Shown here: positions 35,521 to 47,061 of the stretch, in pieces
How the letters are laid out: every line of letters starts with the position of its first letter
How positions within the stretch are numbered: position 1 is the stretch's first letter
NCBI GenBank assembly: GCA_964549445.1
Contig: CAZJVS010000017.1
Coordinates: 1-64,000 of the forward strand
Source of the DNA: SpSt-539 sp964549445
GTDB taxonomy: Bacteria > Planctomycetota > Phycisphaerae > UBA1845 > UTPLA1
DNA: 64,000 nucleotides
Direction of reading: 5' to 3'
Made by a program: the position numbers and the translations under genes
Notes under the pieces: model-generated
Told to the model about the DNA's origin: nothing
Databases searched by the model: none
Seen by the model: only the letters and a program-made list of their open reading frames with translations

Positions 35521-35631
35521 CCGAATGGCCAAATTCGCGTAGAATTATCCGCGGCGCGAAATCAATACCTCTAATGACGGCAACGGTTGGCCATTAGCAG
35601 CCGTTGATTCTGGCAGCCCTGCGGAGTCTGA

Positions 35632-37929
<2,298 letters not shown>

Positions 37930-37950
37930 CTCAGCCGCGAGTGACCGCCC

Positions 37951-39189
37951 ATGACCGGCACGCTCCGCTACAAAAGCTCGCTGCACGCCGCCGCCCGCAC
38001 CGGCGATTTCGTTTTTAACCAACTGATCCCCTACATCGGCAACAAGCGCAAATTGCTCGATCTCATCGCCGACGCCGTCGCCGCCACGAATCCGCATCCC
38101 GGCGACACCTTCCTCGATCTCTTCGCCGGCAGCGGCGTCGTCTCCCGCTTCGCAAAAAAGCAGGGCTTCACCGTGATCGCCAACGACTGGGAACCGCACA
38201 CTCGCCCCATCAACGCCTGCTACATCGCCTGCAATCGCCCGCCCGCGTTCGAGCGATTTGACGGTTACGAAAACGCAATCGCAAAATTGAACGCACTGCC
38301 GCCCCGCATCGATTGGGTCACAACCAACCTCGCCCCCCGCGACGACGCTCACGTCGACATCGCGACCGAACGCATGTTCTACATGCGCAAGAACGCCATG
38401 CGCATCGACGCCATCCGCTGCCACCTCGCCGACTGGCACGCCGCCGGCCTCATCGAGGATCACGAGGCCGCCTGCCTCCTCGCCCCACTGATCTACCAGG
38501 CCTGCTATCGCAGCAACACCAGTGGCGTCTTCAAGGGTTTCCACCGCGGCTGGGGCGGCCAGACCCGCACCGCCCTCCACCGCATCGCCACCGACCTGCG
38601 CCTCGCCCCGGCCGTCTTCCACGACAACGCCCGCGAGAATCAAGTCCTCTGCGACGACGCCGCCGCGGTTGCTCGCACGCTCTCGTCAGATCGCGTTCAC
38701 ATCGCCTACATCGACCCGCCCTACAACCAGCACCCCTACGCCAGCAATTACCACGTCCTGACCAGCATCGCCCTCTGGGACCGCCCACAACTCCCGCCGC
38801 CCAGCACGCGCGGCACAAAGTCCGCCATCCGCACCGACTGGCGCACTACCCGCCGCAGCGCCTACAACCACCGCGACCAGGCCCTGAACGCCTATCGCGA
38901 CCTCGTCGCGTCCCTCAACGCCCGCTTCATCCTCACCAGCTACAGCACCGACGGCACGATCGCCCTTGACGGCCTGCTCGCCGCCAACATCGAACGCGGG
39001 CAAGTCGCCGTCTTCGCCCGCCCCTACAAGCGCTACCGCGTCAGCTCCCAACGCTACTCGCCGCGCCCGACGACAATCGAGTATGTCGTCTCCGTCGACA
39101 CCGCCAGCCGCAACACCGTGTCGCTTGAGCAATTGCAAGCGCAGATTGAAAGGCCCACGCTGGAACCAATACCCCCCAGCATCGTCTAA
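37951..39189 (+). CDS. D12-class adenine-specific DNA methyltransferase
   Basis: 412 residues. Dam-like order of motifs: FNQLIPYIGNKRKLL (motif X), FLDLFAGSGVVSRFA (motif I, SAM binding), then motif IV DPPY in YIDPPYNQHPYASNYH (about residue 254). There is no neighbouring restriction endonuclease gene, so it is probably a solitary modification enzyme. The region between motifs I and IV (about 90-240) is the target-recognition part. Recognition sequence cannot be read from this. Close linkage to the ABC gene seems incidental. Confidence 0.9.
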   Translation: MTGTLRYKSSLHAAARTGDFVFNQLIPYIGNKRKLLDLIADAVAATNPHPGDTFLDLFAGSGVVSRFAKKQGFTVIANDWEPHTRPINACYIACNRPPAFERFDGYENAIAKLNALPPRIDWVTTNLAPRDDAHVDIATERMFYMRKNAMRIDAIRCHLADWHAAGLIEDHEAACLLAPLIYQACYRSNTSGVFKGFHRGWGGQTRTALHRIATDLRLAPAVFHDNARENQVLCDDAAAVARTLSSDRVHIAYIDPPYNQHPYASNYHVLTSIALWDRPQLPPPSTRGTKSAIRTDWRTTRRSAYNHRDQALNAYRDLVASLNARFILTSYSTDGTIALDGLLAANIERGQVAVFARPYKRYRVSSQRYSPRPTTIEYVVSVDTASRNTVSLEQLQAQIERPTLEPIPPSIV

Positions 39190-39230
39190 CATCTTCCGGA
39201 CCGAGCTCGCCGACCTGCAGGAGACTCGTC

Positions 39231-40508
39231 ATGTTGCGACAGATAATTGCGATCGTAGTCGTCGGAGCGGTAGCGATGACTGCATACCTGGCTGCAAGCC
39301 CGAAATTGCCGGACATCGAGCGATCCAGCAAGTCTCGCATCGCGAACCCGCAGGTCCCGCCGTCCGATCTTTCATCGCTGGCTGACGCCCACCGCGATTT
39401 CTCCCTGAAGCTCTACCAGCAGGTGCGCGGCGCCAACGGAAACCTCCTCTTCTCGCCCTACAGCATCGCCGCTGCCCTCTCGATGACAATGGCCGGCGCA
39501 AAGGGCGAAACCGCGAAGCAGATGATGGCCGCGATGTCGTTGACGCTGCCGGACGCACGCGTCAACGCCGCCATGAATGCCATGGGTAATCGCCTGGCCC
39601 GCGCGATGCAGGGCGACGACCGTCAAAAAGACGAGCAGGGCAAGCTCTCGATCGCCAACGGCATCTGGCTCCAATCCGGCGAAAAGATTCTCCCGGCCTA
39701 CCTCGACTGTCTCGGGGAGAATTACGGCGCGGGCGTCGGAATGTTGGACTTCGCCCGCCAGCCCGAGGCCGCCAGCAAGACAATCAACGCTTGGGTCAGT
39801 CACGAAACCGAAGGACGGATCCCCGATCTCGTATCGCCGGACGTCATTCAGCGCGCCGTCCTCGTCCTGACCAACGCGATTTACTTCAAGGGCTTCTGGT
39901 CCGTCCCGTTCGAGAAAGGCGCGACGACTGACGCCGACTTCCACTTGCTCGATGGAAAAACGATCAAAGCGCCGACCATGCATCAGCGCGAGACGCTCCC
40001 CTACGCGAAGATTGACGATCTCGAAATCGTCGAGCTGCCATATCGTGGCGGCTCCCTCGCGATGCGGATCCTGGTTCCCGCCGCCGGCAAGTTCGCCGCC
40101 GTCGAATCATCCCTCGACGCAGCCCGCCTGAAAGCCGCCGCCGCGGCTCTGGCCGAACGGCCGATCGCCCTCGGCCTTCCGAAATTCACGTTCACGGCGT
40201 CACTCGCGTTGAACGAAACGCTTGCAGCCCTGGGCATGCCGATCGCCTTCTCGGGCAAGGCTGATTTCTCCGGCATCAACGGCGAGCGCGACCTCGTCAT
40301 CAGCGACGTGATTCACAAGGCCTTCGTCGCCGTCGACGAGAAAGGTACCGAAGCCGCCGCCGCGACCGCCGTCGCCATGGCGCGAACATCAATGATGCCG
40401 CAACTGACGACTCTGATCATCGATCGACCGTTCATCTTCTCAATTGTCGAAAGGGAAACGGGCGAGATTCTTTTTCTGGGCCGCGTCCTCGATCCGACCG
40501 CAAAGTAG
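39231..40508 (+). CDS. Serpin-family serine protease inhibitor
   Basis: 425 residues. An N-terminal hydrophobic segment acts as a signal or anchor (MLRQIIAIVVVGAVAMTAY). The serpin core is complete: NLLFSPYSIAAALSMTMAGAKG, LTNAIYFKGFW, HKAFVAVDEKGTEAAAATAV, and the C-terminal DRPFIFSIVERETGEILFLGRV. The hinge (GTEAAAATAV, residues 372-381) has small residues, as in inhibitory serpins. The scissile bond cannot be fixed; Arg385-Thr386 is a candidate, because the loop after the hinge is a few residues longer than in antitrypsin. Bacterial serpins are thought to protect cells against host or competitor proteases. Confidence 0.93.
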   Translation: MLRQIIAIVVVGAVAMTAYLAASPKLPDIERSSKSRIANPQVPPSDLSSLADAHRDFSLKLYQQVRGANGNLLFSPYSIAAALSMTMAGAKGETAKQMMAAMSLTLPDARVNAAMNAMGNRLARAMQGDDRQKDEQGKLSIANGIWLQSGEKILPAYLDCLGENYGAGVGMLDFARQPEAASKTINAWVSHETEGRIPDLVSPDVIQRAVLVLTNAIYFKGFWSVPFEKGATTDADFHLLDGKTIKAPTMHQRETLPYAKIDDLEIVELPYRGGSLAMRILVPAAGKFAAVESSLDAARLKAAAAALAERPIALGLPKFTFTASLALNETLAALGMPIAFSGKADFSGINGERDLVISDVIHKAFVAVDEKGTEAAAATAVAMARTSMMPQLTTLIIDRPFIFSIVERETGEILFLGRVLDPTAK

Positions 40509-40531
40509 TCGACGGCCGTTGTCAGGACTCG

Positions 40532-41584
40532 CTAGATATTATCCTCATCCGACTCGAGCGTTTCCTTCCACGTCGCCAGGTTTTCGAGGTACACGCTCGT
40601 CCCCCGCGCCACGCACGACAGCGGATCATCGACCACCTTCACCGGCAGCCCCGTCGCCTCCGCCAGAATGTGATCCAGCCCTCGCAATAATGCCCCGCCC
40701 CCCGCCAGATGAATCCCGTTCTCGACCAGGTCCGCCGACAGTTCCGGCTCCGCACGCTCCAGCGTCCGCGTCACCGCCTCGACAATCTGGCTCACCGGCT
40801 CGCGCAGCGCCTCGCGAATCTCCTGCGACGTCACCACGGTCTTTCGCGGCAGCCCACTGATCATGTCTCGCCCGCGCACTTCGCGTGAAAACTCCTCGCT
40901 CAGCGTCCCGGCCGACCCGATTTCAATCTTGAGCTGCTCGGCCGTCAGCGGCCCGACGTGCATGTTGTACGTCCGCTTCATGTAAGCGACGATCGCCTCG
41001 TCCATGTCGTCGCCCGCCACGCGCAGCGACTCGCTCACGGAAATGTCCGCCAGCGACATGATTGCCACTTCGGTCGTCCCGCCGCCGATATCGACAATCA
41101 TGCTCGCCGTCGCCTCGGCGATCGGCAGCCCCGCCCCGATGCCCGCCGCCATCGGCTCCTCGACAAGATACACGCGCCGTGCCCCGGCCCGCTCGGCCGA
41201 CCCATACACCGCGCGCTTCTCCACCGCCGTAATGCCCGACGGCACCGCGATGACCACGCGCGGCCGGACGAATCGCCGCCCGCCCTGAACCTTGCGGATG
41301 AAATACCCCAGCATCGCCTCAGTGATGTCGAAGTCAGCGATGACGCCGTCCTTCAACGGCCGTATCGCGGTGATCGAACCCGGCGTCTTGCCCAGCATTT
41401 CCTTGGCGACCAGCCCCACCGCGTTGCCATTCTGCAAAACGCGATTCGTCCCCTTCTTCACCGCCACGACCGACGGCTCATTCAGGACGATCCCCTCCCC
41501 CTTCACGCACACCAGCGTGTTGCACGTGCCGAGGTCGATGCCCATGTCAACGGCGAACAGGCCGCGCAGTGAATCAAACAGCAA
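40532..41584 (-). CDS. mreB: Rod-shape-determining protein MreB
   Basis: 350 residues from TTG 41584, preceded by GAGGA about 7 bases upstream. Actin-fold filament protein that organises lateral wall synthesis. Signatures: VDMGIDLGTCNTLVCVKG (phosphate 1), IVDIGGGTTEVAIMSL (phosphate 2) and HLAGGGALLRGLDHIL (adenosine). It stands apart from mreC and mreD, which are not in the window. Convergent with the serpin gene (23 bases between stops). Confidence 0.95.
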   Translation of the reverse strand: MLFDSLRGLFAVDMGIDLGTCNTLVCVKGEGIVLNEPSVVAVKKGTNRVLQNGNAVGLVAKEMLGKTPGSITAIRPLKDGVIADFDITEAMLGYFIRKVQGGRRFVRPRVVIAVPSGITAVEKRAVYGSAERAGARRVYLVEEPMAAGIGAGLPIAEATASMIVDIGGGTTEVAIMSLADISVSESLRVAGDDMDEAIVAYMKRTYNMHVGPLTAEQLKIEIGSAGTLSEEFSREVRGRDMISGLPRKTVVTSQEIREALREPVSQIVEAVTRTLERAEPELSADLVENGIHLAGGGALLRGLDHILAEATGLPVKVVDDPLSCVARGTSVYLENLATWKETLESDEDNI

Positions 41585-41752
41585 GGCTCTTCCTCGGTGC
41601 GGTGCTCCGCGGACGCTCCCTCGCGCGACCCACCCGCGTGCGTGGACCTGACGAGCGCGCGGGATCGTACTCGTTTTTCATCAAAACGTCACGGCCGGGA
41701 TTCGCCGGGTCCGCGTGCTGTGAAATGATTTACGAGCGTGCGACCGACGGGT

Positions 41753-41923
41753 TCAACCGCCGGCCGGAGGAAAGACCGTTCCGTACAGGTCGAGCAGCCG
41801 GTAGATAATGAATGCCACCGCGCCGACAAGGAACGTCCCGGCAACGATCAACAGAACGGTATAGATGTCGTTCTGCGGTCGACGTCGGACCTGTGATCCG
41901 GGTGGTGTGGGGGGTGTTGCCAT
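41753..41923 (-). CDS. 56-residue membrane protein
   Basis: A short frame of 56 codons plus stop, translated MATPPTPPGSQVRRRP and then a hydrophobic segment NDIYTVLLIVAGTFLVGAVAFIIYRLLDLYG and a short tail. It begins 4 bases after the stop of the coiled-coil gene (41928), with GAGG about 10 bases upstream, so it is probably translated as part of that operon. One transmembrane helix with a positively charged, cytoplasmic N-terminus. No family recognised; possible small partner of the coiled-coil protein. Confidence 0.6.
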   Translation of the reverse strand: MATPPTPPGSQVRRRPQNDIYTVLLIVAGTFLVGAVAFIIYRLLDLYGTVFPPAGG

Positions 41924-41927
41924 AGGG

Positions 41928-42833
41928 TTACGGCCTCATGGCCAGGCTGGCCTCGTCAGTCGCCTGATCGCCACGCTGGATCTCGCCGGTTGTCTGCGAA
42001 AGCGTCCCGGCCGCCTCGGTCGCCTCAACGCGGGTGATCTCGAGGGTGCCGACATACTTCGAATTCGCCCCATTTCCGCGATAGACCACAAATCGCATGC
42101 CGGGCGCGACGCCATCCGCCGCCCCGACGCTGACCCCGGCCACGTTGCCCCGCACCGTCGTGATCGTTCCTCGAATCGGGGCTGTCACGGCGCCCGACGG
42201 CTGTACCGACGGCTGGAATGCCTCCACCACCGCCGAGGGCCCGCCCGTCGCCGGCGCCGCCGATGCGCCCGCCCCGGACGGTGTCCGATAGGCCGACGAA
42301 TCCCCGCCGCCAAGCTGCTGCTGCAGGGCTCGGACTTGGGTATTCGCCATGGCGAGCGCCGTCGTCAGCTCCTTGACACGGTCGTTCAGATCGATGTTCC
42401 GCCGCTCCAACTCCGCGTTCCGCGTCGAGAGCTTGCGGTTGAACTCCTGCTCCCGGTTGAACTGCGAACCGACCAGACTGAGCTGTTCATTCAGTCCGGT
42501 CAGGTTGGACGTCATGGCCGCACTCTGATTCTGCGCCTGGCCCAACTCGACCGACTTCGCATCCAGGTCCTGCTTCACCTGCAACACGTCCGTCTGCAGC
42601 TTCTGAAGGTCTGCCGACATCTTCCGGATCTTGTCCAGATCCTGCTCGTGCGTCAGTTTCGCCTGGATGACCGCAGTCCGCTCCGCGGCCTGTGCCGCCA
42701 AAGCTGCCGCCTTCCAGTCCTCGGCCGACTTCTTCCAGCTCTGGCCCATGCTGTTGGCGGCGATGGAAAGCGTGGAGAGCGCGATCGACAGAATTGCAAC
42801 GACGATCAAAAAGACCTTGGTCAGGATGCTCAC
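41928..42833 (-). CDS. Coiled-coil membrane protein with FlgT-C-like domain
   Basis: 301 residues from GTG 42833, with AGGAG 7 bases before it. An N-terminal transmembrane helix (VFLIVVAILSIALSTLSIAA) is followed by a long coiled coil (about 35-180, heptads with many Gln and Leu), an Ala/Gly/Pro linker, and a C-terminal beta domain: TITTVRGNVAGVSVGAADGV, PGMRFVVYRG. This is like the C-terminal domain of the flagellar assembly protein FlgT. The same domain is present in the divergent neighbour at 43388. Function not known; possibly a bridge from membrane to outer layers. Confidence 0.75.
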   Translation of the reverse strand: MSILTKVFLIVVAILSIALSTLSIAANSMGQSWKKSAEDWKAAALAAQAAERTAVIQAKLTHEQDLDKIRKMSADLQKLQTDVLQVKQDLDAKSVELGQAQNQSAAMTSNLTGLNEQLSLVGSQFNREQEFNRKLSTRNAELERRNIDLNDRVKELTTALAMANTQVRALQQQLGGGDSSAYRTPSGAGASAAPATGGPSAVVEAFQPSVQPSGAVTAPIRGTITTVRGNVAGVSVGAADGVAPGMRFVVYRGNGANSKYVGTLEITRVEATEAAGTLSQTTGEIQRGDQATDEASLAMRP

Positions 42834-43387
42834 GCGAATTCTCCTGGCATCAGACCCGAGTCAGGCGGGACGCCGAACCGCGAGTTCGCGGGCGGCCGAT
42901 CACTTGAAACTTCGAGCCTTAATTCCCAAGCCCCGTCGGACCTTGCAGTCTGTAGGCGGTCCGAGGCAGGATCGCTGGTTGGCACGCGGGCACCGCCCGC
43001 ATGGATTGACTGAGCGAAGTATGCCAAAAGGCACCCTTAACTTCAAGCAAATTCTGCGCCTGCGTCGCGAGGCGTCGCCGTCGTGTCCGACCGGCGCTCT
43101 GCTTTATCGGCCGCGCTTCACAGCCGATTCAACAAACTTCGATCCTGCGGTGCCCTCGACGTATCTTAGCTCGCGTCGAATTCGCGCGGCCGCGCGACAT
43201 TTGTCCTGCCTCTTCTGATTTCGACTCCGGCTTCTTGACATAACTACCATGTTCTAACTACACTTACGGCCGATCGACGACGCCGACCGATTTTGTCGCG
43301 TCGTCACCCGGCCCACCGTACGTTCGGCCGCCCCCATGGCCGATATATCGCGGAAGCGGTTACCCACCCGCCTCAGGAGCTGTCTCT
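42834..43387. other. Divergent intergenic region, about 550 bases
   Basis: It lies between the GTG of the coiled-coil gene and the ATG of the PQQ-propeller gene. A plausible plus-strand promoter is at 43235-43264. Open frames within it are short, Arg-rich and without a start signal, so no gene is called. The stretch is longer than most spacers in the window and may hold regulatory sites for both genes. Confidence 0.5.
43235..43264 (+). promoter_or_regulatory. Sigma70-type promoter of the propeller gene
   Basis: TTGACA (43235-43240), 18-base spacer and TACACT (43259-43264). The leader to ATG 43388 would be about 115 bases. Confidence 0.45.
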
Positions 43388-45238
43388 ATGACTCTCAAGT
43401 CCCTCGTCGCATCGATCGTTTTCGTCGCGGCTGCATCCGCGACGCACGCCGCCGACCTCATCGATCGACAGCTCTTCGATCAGCTCGACTTGCAGCTCTA
43501 CTGGCAGGCCCAGGCGCCGCTTGAATCTGGCGACCTCGTTCGCCGCGTCGTCGCACTCGATGACAACATCTATTTGATGACCGAATCAAACCGCGCCATC
43601 GCAATTCATGCGCCCACCGGCATCGTACGCTGGTCGCGCGAAATCGCCCCGCCCGGCCAGACCGTCCGCGGACCGACCCACTCGAAAACCTACGCCGTCT
43701 TCACCACGATCACGAGCGTACGGCTCTTCGACCGCCGCTCCGGTCTTCTCGCGGGCGAGCCGCGCAAGGTCCGCGGCTACATCATCGAAGTCCGCGGCGA
43801 TAACTGCGATCTCAACGTCGGCGATCTGCACGGCGTAGCCCCCGGCGACGTCCTTGATGTCTTCCGCGGCGACCTCGCCGGCACCGGGGCGAAGCCCATC
43901 GCACGGATCAAGCTCACGGCCGTCCGCGACCGCGACAGCACCGGCCGGTTCGTCGAGGTCCAGCAAACCAGTCCGCCCCGCGCCGGCGATCACATCGCCG
44001 CCGACTTGCGGCTTCCCATCGAAGAGCTGAGCGTCCCCTACTCGCCCAGCTCGGCGGCCGTCAGCGACGGCGAGAACGTCTACTTCGGCGCCGCCAATCA
44101 GCGCTTCTACGCCCTCAGCATCCGCTACGGCTACCGCATGTGGGAGCTGATGACGCCCCGCACGGTCACCGCCACCCCAGTGCTCGATGGCGACGACCTC
44201 TACATCGCCGGCCGCGATGGATCCATCAACAAGATCGCCGCCAAGGAACGCTCGCGTGTCTGGCCGGCCGCTTTCCGCACCGAAGGTCCGATCTTCGCCA
44301 CGCCGACCGCCACAAAGGACCGCGTCTACGTCGCGAGCACCGACCGTTCCATCTACGCCCTCGACGCCCGCACCGGCAACCGCCGCTGGCGCGAGCGATT
44401 TGACGTCGAACTCCTCGATTCCCCCGTCGCCAGCGGCGATCTCGTCTATCAATACGTCCCGCGCGCCGGCGTTGTCGCCCTGTCCATCGAGGACGGCGCC
44501 GAGCGCTGGCGGACGAGTACCGGCTTGCGCATGCTCACCCAGATCGGCGAATTCGCTTACGTGCACGCCGGCGTCCGCGAAGACAACAGCGAGGCCTCCA
44601 TCGCCACCGCCGTCACGCGACACGATGTCGCCACCGGTGAGCCGCGCGGCCTGATCGACATGTCCAGCATTCCGTTCGTCACCGCTACGGCCAAACCCGC
44701 TGCGATCTTTTGCGTCGATCGACTCGGCCGCGTCCTCTGCGCCCGCTCCGCAAGCGAGCCCCACCTCAAACCCGCCGAGCTGGCCGACGCTCTGCGCAGC
44801 GATGCCGCGGCCGCCGCTATTGCCGACGTCGATAAGCGGCTGGCCGCCGAGCGAAAGGCAAAGCTCCAGCAGGCCGCCCGCCGCGCCGGCATCGACCCGT
44901 TCGCCAGCCGCAGCACCACGCCTCCGGCGGCCGGACCTGGGCTCGTGCCTCCAACCCCCACCAGCGGCCCCGCCGCAAGGCCGGCCACAACCGGAACTGC
45001 CGGTCAACCCGAAACCACCGAACCCGCCGAGGGCGATGCCGAAAAACCGGCCGCCGATGAGCCCGCCGGTGAAGAGGGTGAATCCGGCGACAAGCCGGAG
45101 GCCGACGAAGGCGGCGACAAGGAAAAACCGGCCGCCGAAGAAGGCAGCGACGAGAAGCCCGCCGACGAAGGCGACGAGTCCAAGCCGGACGACGAGAAAC
45201 CGTCCGACGACGACAAGCCCGCCGACGACGGCCGCTGA
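43388..45238 (+). CDS. Exported PQQ-like beta-propeller protein with FlgT-C-like insert and acidic tail
   Basis: 616 residues. Signal peptide (cleavage near THAAD). Propeller repeats of the PQQ/BamB type, e.g. YLMTESNRAIAIHAPTGIVRW, YFGAANQRFYALSIRYGYRMWE, YVASTDRSIYALDARTGNRRW. Between them, residues about 125-205 form a FlgT-C-like domain (GYIIEVRGDNCDLNVGDLHG, PGDVLDVFRGD). The last 110 residues are low-complexity and acidic, built of P-A-D/E, D-E-K-P and E-G-D units. Such propellers assist outer-membrane assembly (BamB) or bind ligands. Divergent from the gene sharing the inserted domain. Confidence 0.82.
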   Translation: MTLKSLVASIVFVAAASATHAADLIDRQLFDQLDLQLYWQAQAPLESGDLVRRVVALDDNIYLMTESNRAIAIHAPTGIVRWSREIAPPGQTVRGPTHSKTYAVFTTITSVRLFDRRSGLLAGEPRKVRGYIIEVRGDNCDLNVGDLHGVAPGDVLDVFRGDLAGTGAKPIARIKLTAVRDRDSTGRFVEVQQTSPPRAGDHIAADLRLPIEELSVPYSPSSAAVSDGENVYFGAANQRFYALSIRYGYRMWELMTPRTVTATPVLDGDDLYIAGRDGSINKIAAKERSRVWPAAFRTEGPIFATPTATKDRVYVASTDRSIYALDARTGNRRWRERFDVELLDSPVASGDLVYQYVPRAGVVALSIEDGAERWRTSTGLRMLTQIGEFAYVHAGVREDNSEASIATAVTRHDVATGEPRGLIDMSSIPFVTATAKPAAIFCVDRLGRVLCARSASEPHLKPAELADALRSDAAAAAIADVDKRLAAERKAKLQQAARRAGIDPFASRSTTPPAAGPGLVPPTPTSGPAARPATTGTAGQPETTEPAEGDAEKPAADEPAGEEGESGDKPEADEGGDKEKPAAEEGSDEKPADEGDESKPDDEKPSDDDKPADDGR

Positions 45239-45270
45239 CCGCCAGCTGTTCGCACCCGGGCCATTCCCGC

Positions 45271-45276
45271 TATAGT
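45271..45276 (+). promoter_or_regulatory. -10-like TATAGT before purH
   Basis: TATAGT ends 8 bases before ATG 45285, which has no Shine-Dalgarno. No strong -35 is visible. It fits the leaderless pattern seen elsewhere in the window. Confidence 0.35.
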
Positions 45277-45284
45277 CTCGCGCG

Positions 45285-46955
45285 ATGGCCGATCGCAAGA
45301 TCAAACGCGCGCTGATCGCAGTCTACAACAAGACCGGCATCGTCGAGTTCGCGCGCACGATGGTCGATGAGTTCGGAATCGAGATTATCTCAACCGGCGG
45401 CACCGCCAAGACGCTCAAAGACGCCGGCATCCCCGTCACGCTCGTCGAGCAGGTCACCGGCTTCCCCGAAATGCTCGACGGCCGCGTCAAAACGCTCCAC
45501 CCCAAGATCCACGCCGCCATCCTCGCCGACCGCGACAACCCCGAGCACATGCGCCAACTCGCCGAACACAAGATCGACCCGATCGACATGGTCGTCGTCA
45601 ACCTCTACCCCTTTGAAAAAACAGTCGCCGACCCCAACTGCAAATTCGAAGAAGCGATCGAAATGATCGACATCGGCGGCCCATGCCTACTCCGCGCGGC
45701 GGCAAAGAATCACAAACACGTCGTCGTGGTCCGATCACCCAGCGACTATGGCAGCATTCTTCGGCAGCTTCGTGGAGATACGACAATTCGATCGCTGGAA
45801 TCCGAGAAAAGAGATGCCGCCTTCTTCGCATTCTCGACAACGGCGGAGTACGACGCGGCAGTCTGGGAATGGCTGGGGGAATGCCGAGTCGGTAGCAAAC
45901 CGACTTACTTCGCCAAATGGTATTTCAGGGAAGCGGCGCTACGGTATGGCGAGAATCCGCATCAAGATGCCAGCGTTCTTTCGTACTGGAATGATGGGAT
46001 CTGGCCAAACCTCATTCAGAGCATTGTCCCATCTGACCGCCCGGGCGATTATCAGGACCATGAGAAGTTCTCGCTTAACAACTATGTCGACGCCGACGCA
46101 GCGTTCAGCCTCTGCGCGGACGTAGCACGCGGGCTGGCGGAGACACCGACGTGTGTCTTCGTGAAGCACACCAATGCCTGTGGTGTAGGACTCCATTCGA
46201 GTCCGATTGAGGCATACCGCCGTGCATATTCCGGCGACCCCAATGCCGCGATGGGCGGAATTCTGGCTGTCAATTTCGCGGTCGACGCCGTCTTTGCATC
46301 GACCGTCATGACGACATTCGATCGATTCGGAAAGGAACTCGGAGCCGGGGGGTTTTTTCTCGAAGTGTTCTTAGCACCATCATTTGATGAATTGGCCTTG
46401 AAGAATATTCGAGAACTCAAGAAGTGGGGTGAGGGAGTGCGGCTCCTTGCGGTCGACGCCATGACAAGCGAGCCCGATGATCACGTACTTCAATATCGAT
46501 CGATCACGGGCGGCATCTTGGAGCAATCCCACGACCTTCTCGCCCTCAACGAAGACCAGTGGAAAGTTGTCACCAGGCGCCAACCCACCGACGCCGAACT
46601 CGCCGACCTCCGCCTCGCCTGGCTCATCGCCAAGCACACCAAGTCCAACGCCATCTCCATCTGCAAGGACAGCATGCTCATCGGCAACGGCGCCGGCCAG
46701 ATGAGCCGCGTCATGAGTTGCCGGCTCGCCACCTGGCTCGCGAAGGAAAACGGCCACGCCGACAAGCTCCCCGGCTCCGCCGCTGCCTCCGACGCCTTCT
46801 TCCCCTTCCGCGACGGACCCGACCTGCTCATCGCTGCGGGAGTTTCCGCAATCATCCAGCCCGGCGGCTCCAAGCGCGACGCCGAAACCATCGCCGCATG
46901 CGACGAAAAGGGCGTCGCCATGATCTTTACCGGCACCCGCCATTTCAAACACTGA
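45285..46955 (+). CDS. purH: Bifunctional AICAR transformylase / IMP cyclohydrolase
   Basis: 556 residues, the last two steps of purine synthesis. N-terminal IMP cyclohydrolase (MGS-like) domain: VYNKTGIVEFA, IISTGGTAKTL, FPEMLDGRVKTLHPKIHAAIL. C-terminal AICAR transformylase: RYGENPHQ, KHTNACGVG (usually KHxNPCG), GGILAVN, TKSNAISICKDSMLIGNGAGQMSRV, AFFPFRDGPDLLIAAGV. Codon choice changes in the middle: of the first 90 codons about 89% end in G/C, but in 46 codons counted from 46380 only about 59% do. The frame is intact throughout. This suggests a mosaic origin, discussed in the findings. Confidence 0.93.
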   Translation: MADRKIKRALIAVYNKTGIVEFARTMVDEFGIEIISTGGTAKTLKDAGIPVTLVEQVTGFPEMLDGRVKTLHPKIHAAILADRDNPEHMRQLAEHKIDPIDMVVVNLYPFEKTVADPNCKFEEAIEMIDIGGPCLLRAAAKNHKHVVVVRSPSDYGSILRQLRGDTTIRSLESEKRDAAFFAFSTTAEYDAAVWEWLGECRVGSKPTYFAKWYFREAALRYGENPHQDASVLSYWNDGIWPNLIQSIVPSDRPGDYQDHEKFSLNNYVDADAAFSLCADVARGLAETPTCVFVKHTNACGVGLHSSPIEAYRRAYSGDPNAAMGGILAVNFAVDAVFASTVMTTFDRFGKELGAGGFFLEVFLAPSFDELALKNIRELKKWGEGVRLLAVDAMTSEPDDHVLQYRSITGGILEQSHDLLALNEDQWKVVTRRQPTDAELADLRLAWLIAKHTKSNAISICKDSMLIGNGAGQMSRVMSCRLATWLAKENGHADKLPGSAAASDAFFPFRDGPDLLIAAGVSAIIQPGGSKRDAETIAACDEKGVAMIFTGTRHFKH

Positions 46956-47061
46956 GTGGCACGCTAAGTGCTGGGCATCCCGGTAGTGAGAGCGCCCGCG
47001 CGAACCGCGCAGGCGCATTCCGCCGCGCGCCCCAACGGTGGGCAGAAAGCGGGGTTCGGCC

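Noticed and set aside
43388..45238. PQQ-dependent dehydrogenase
   Set aside because: The repeats are PQQ-like, but there are no cofactor-binding or catalytic residues that I can identify, and the length and acidic tail fit a structural propeller.
43586..45304. 572-codon minus-strand frame opposite the propeller gene
   Set aside because: Gly/Val/Asp-rich complement; the plus-strand protein has a signal peptide and propeller repeats.
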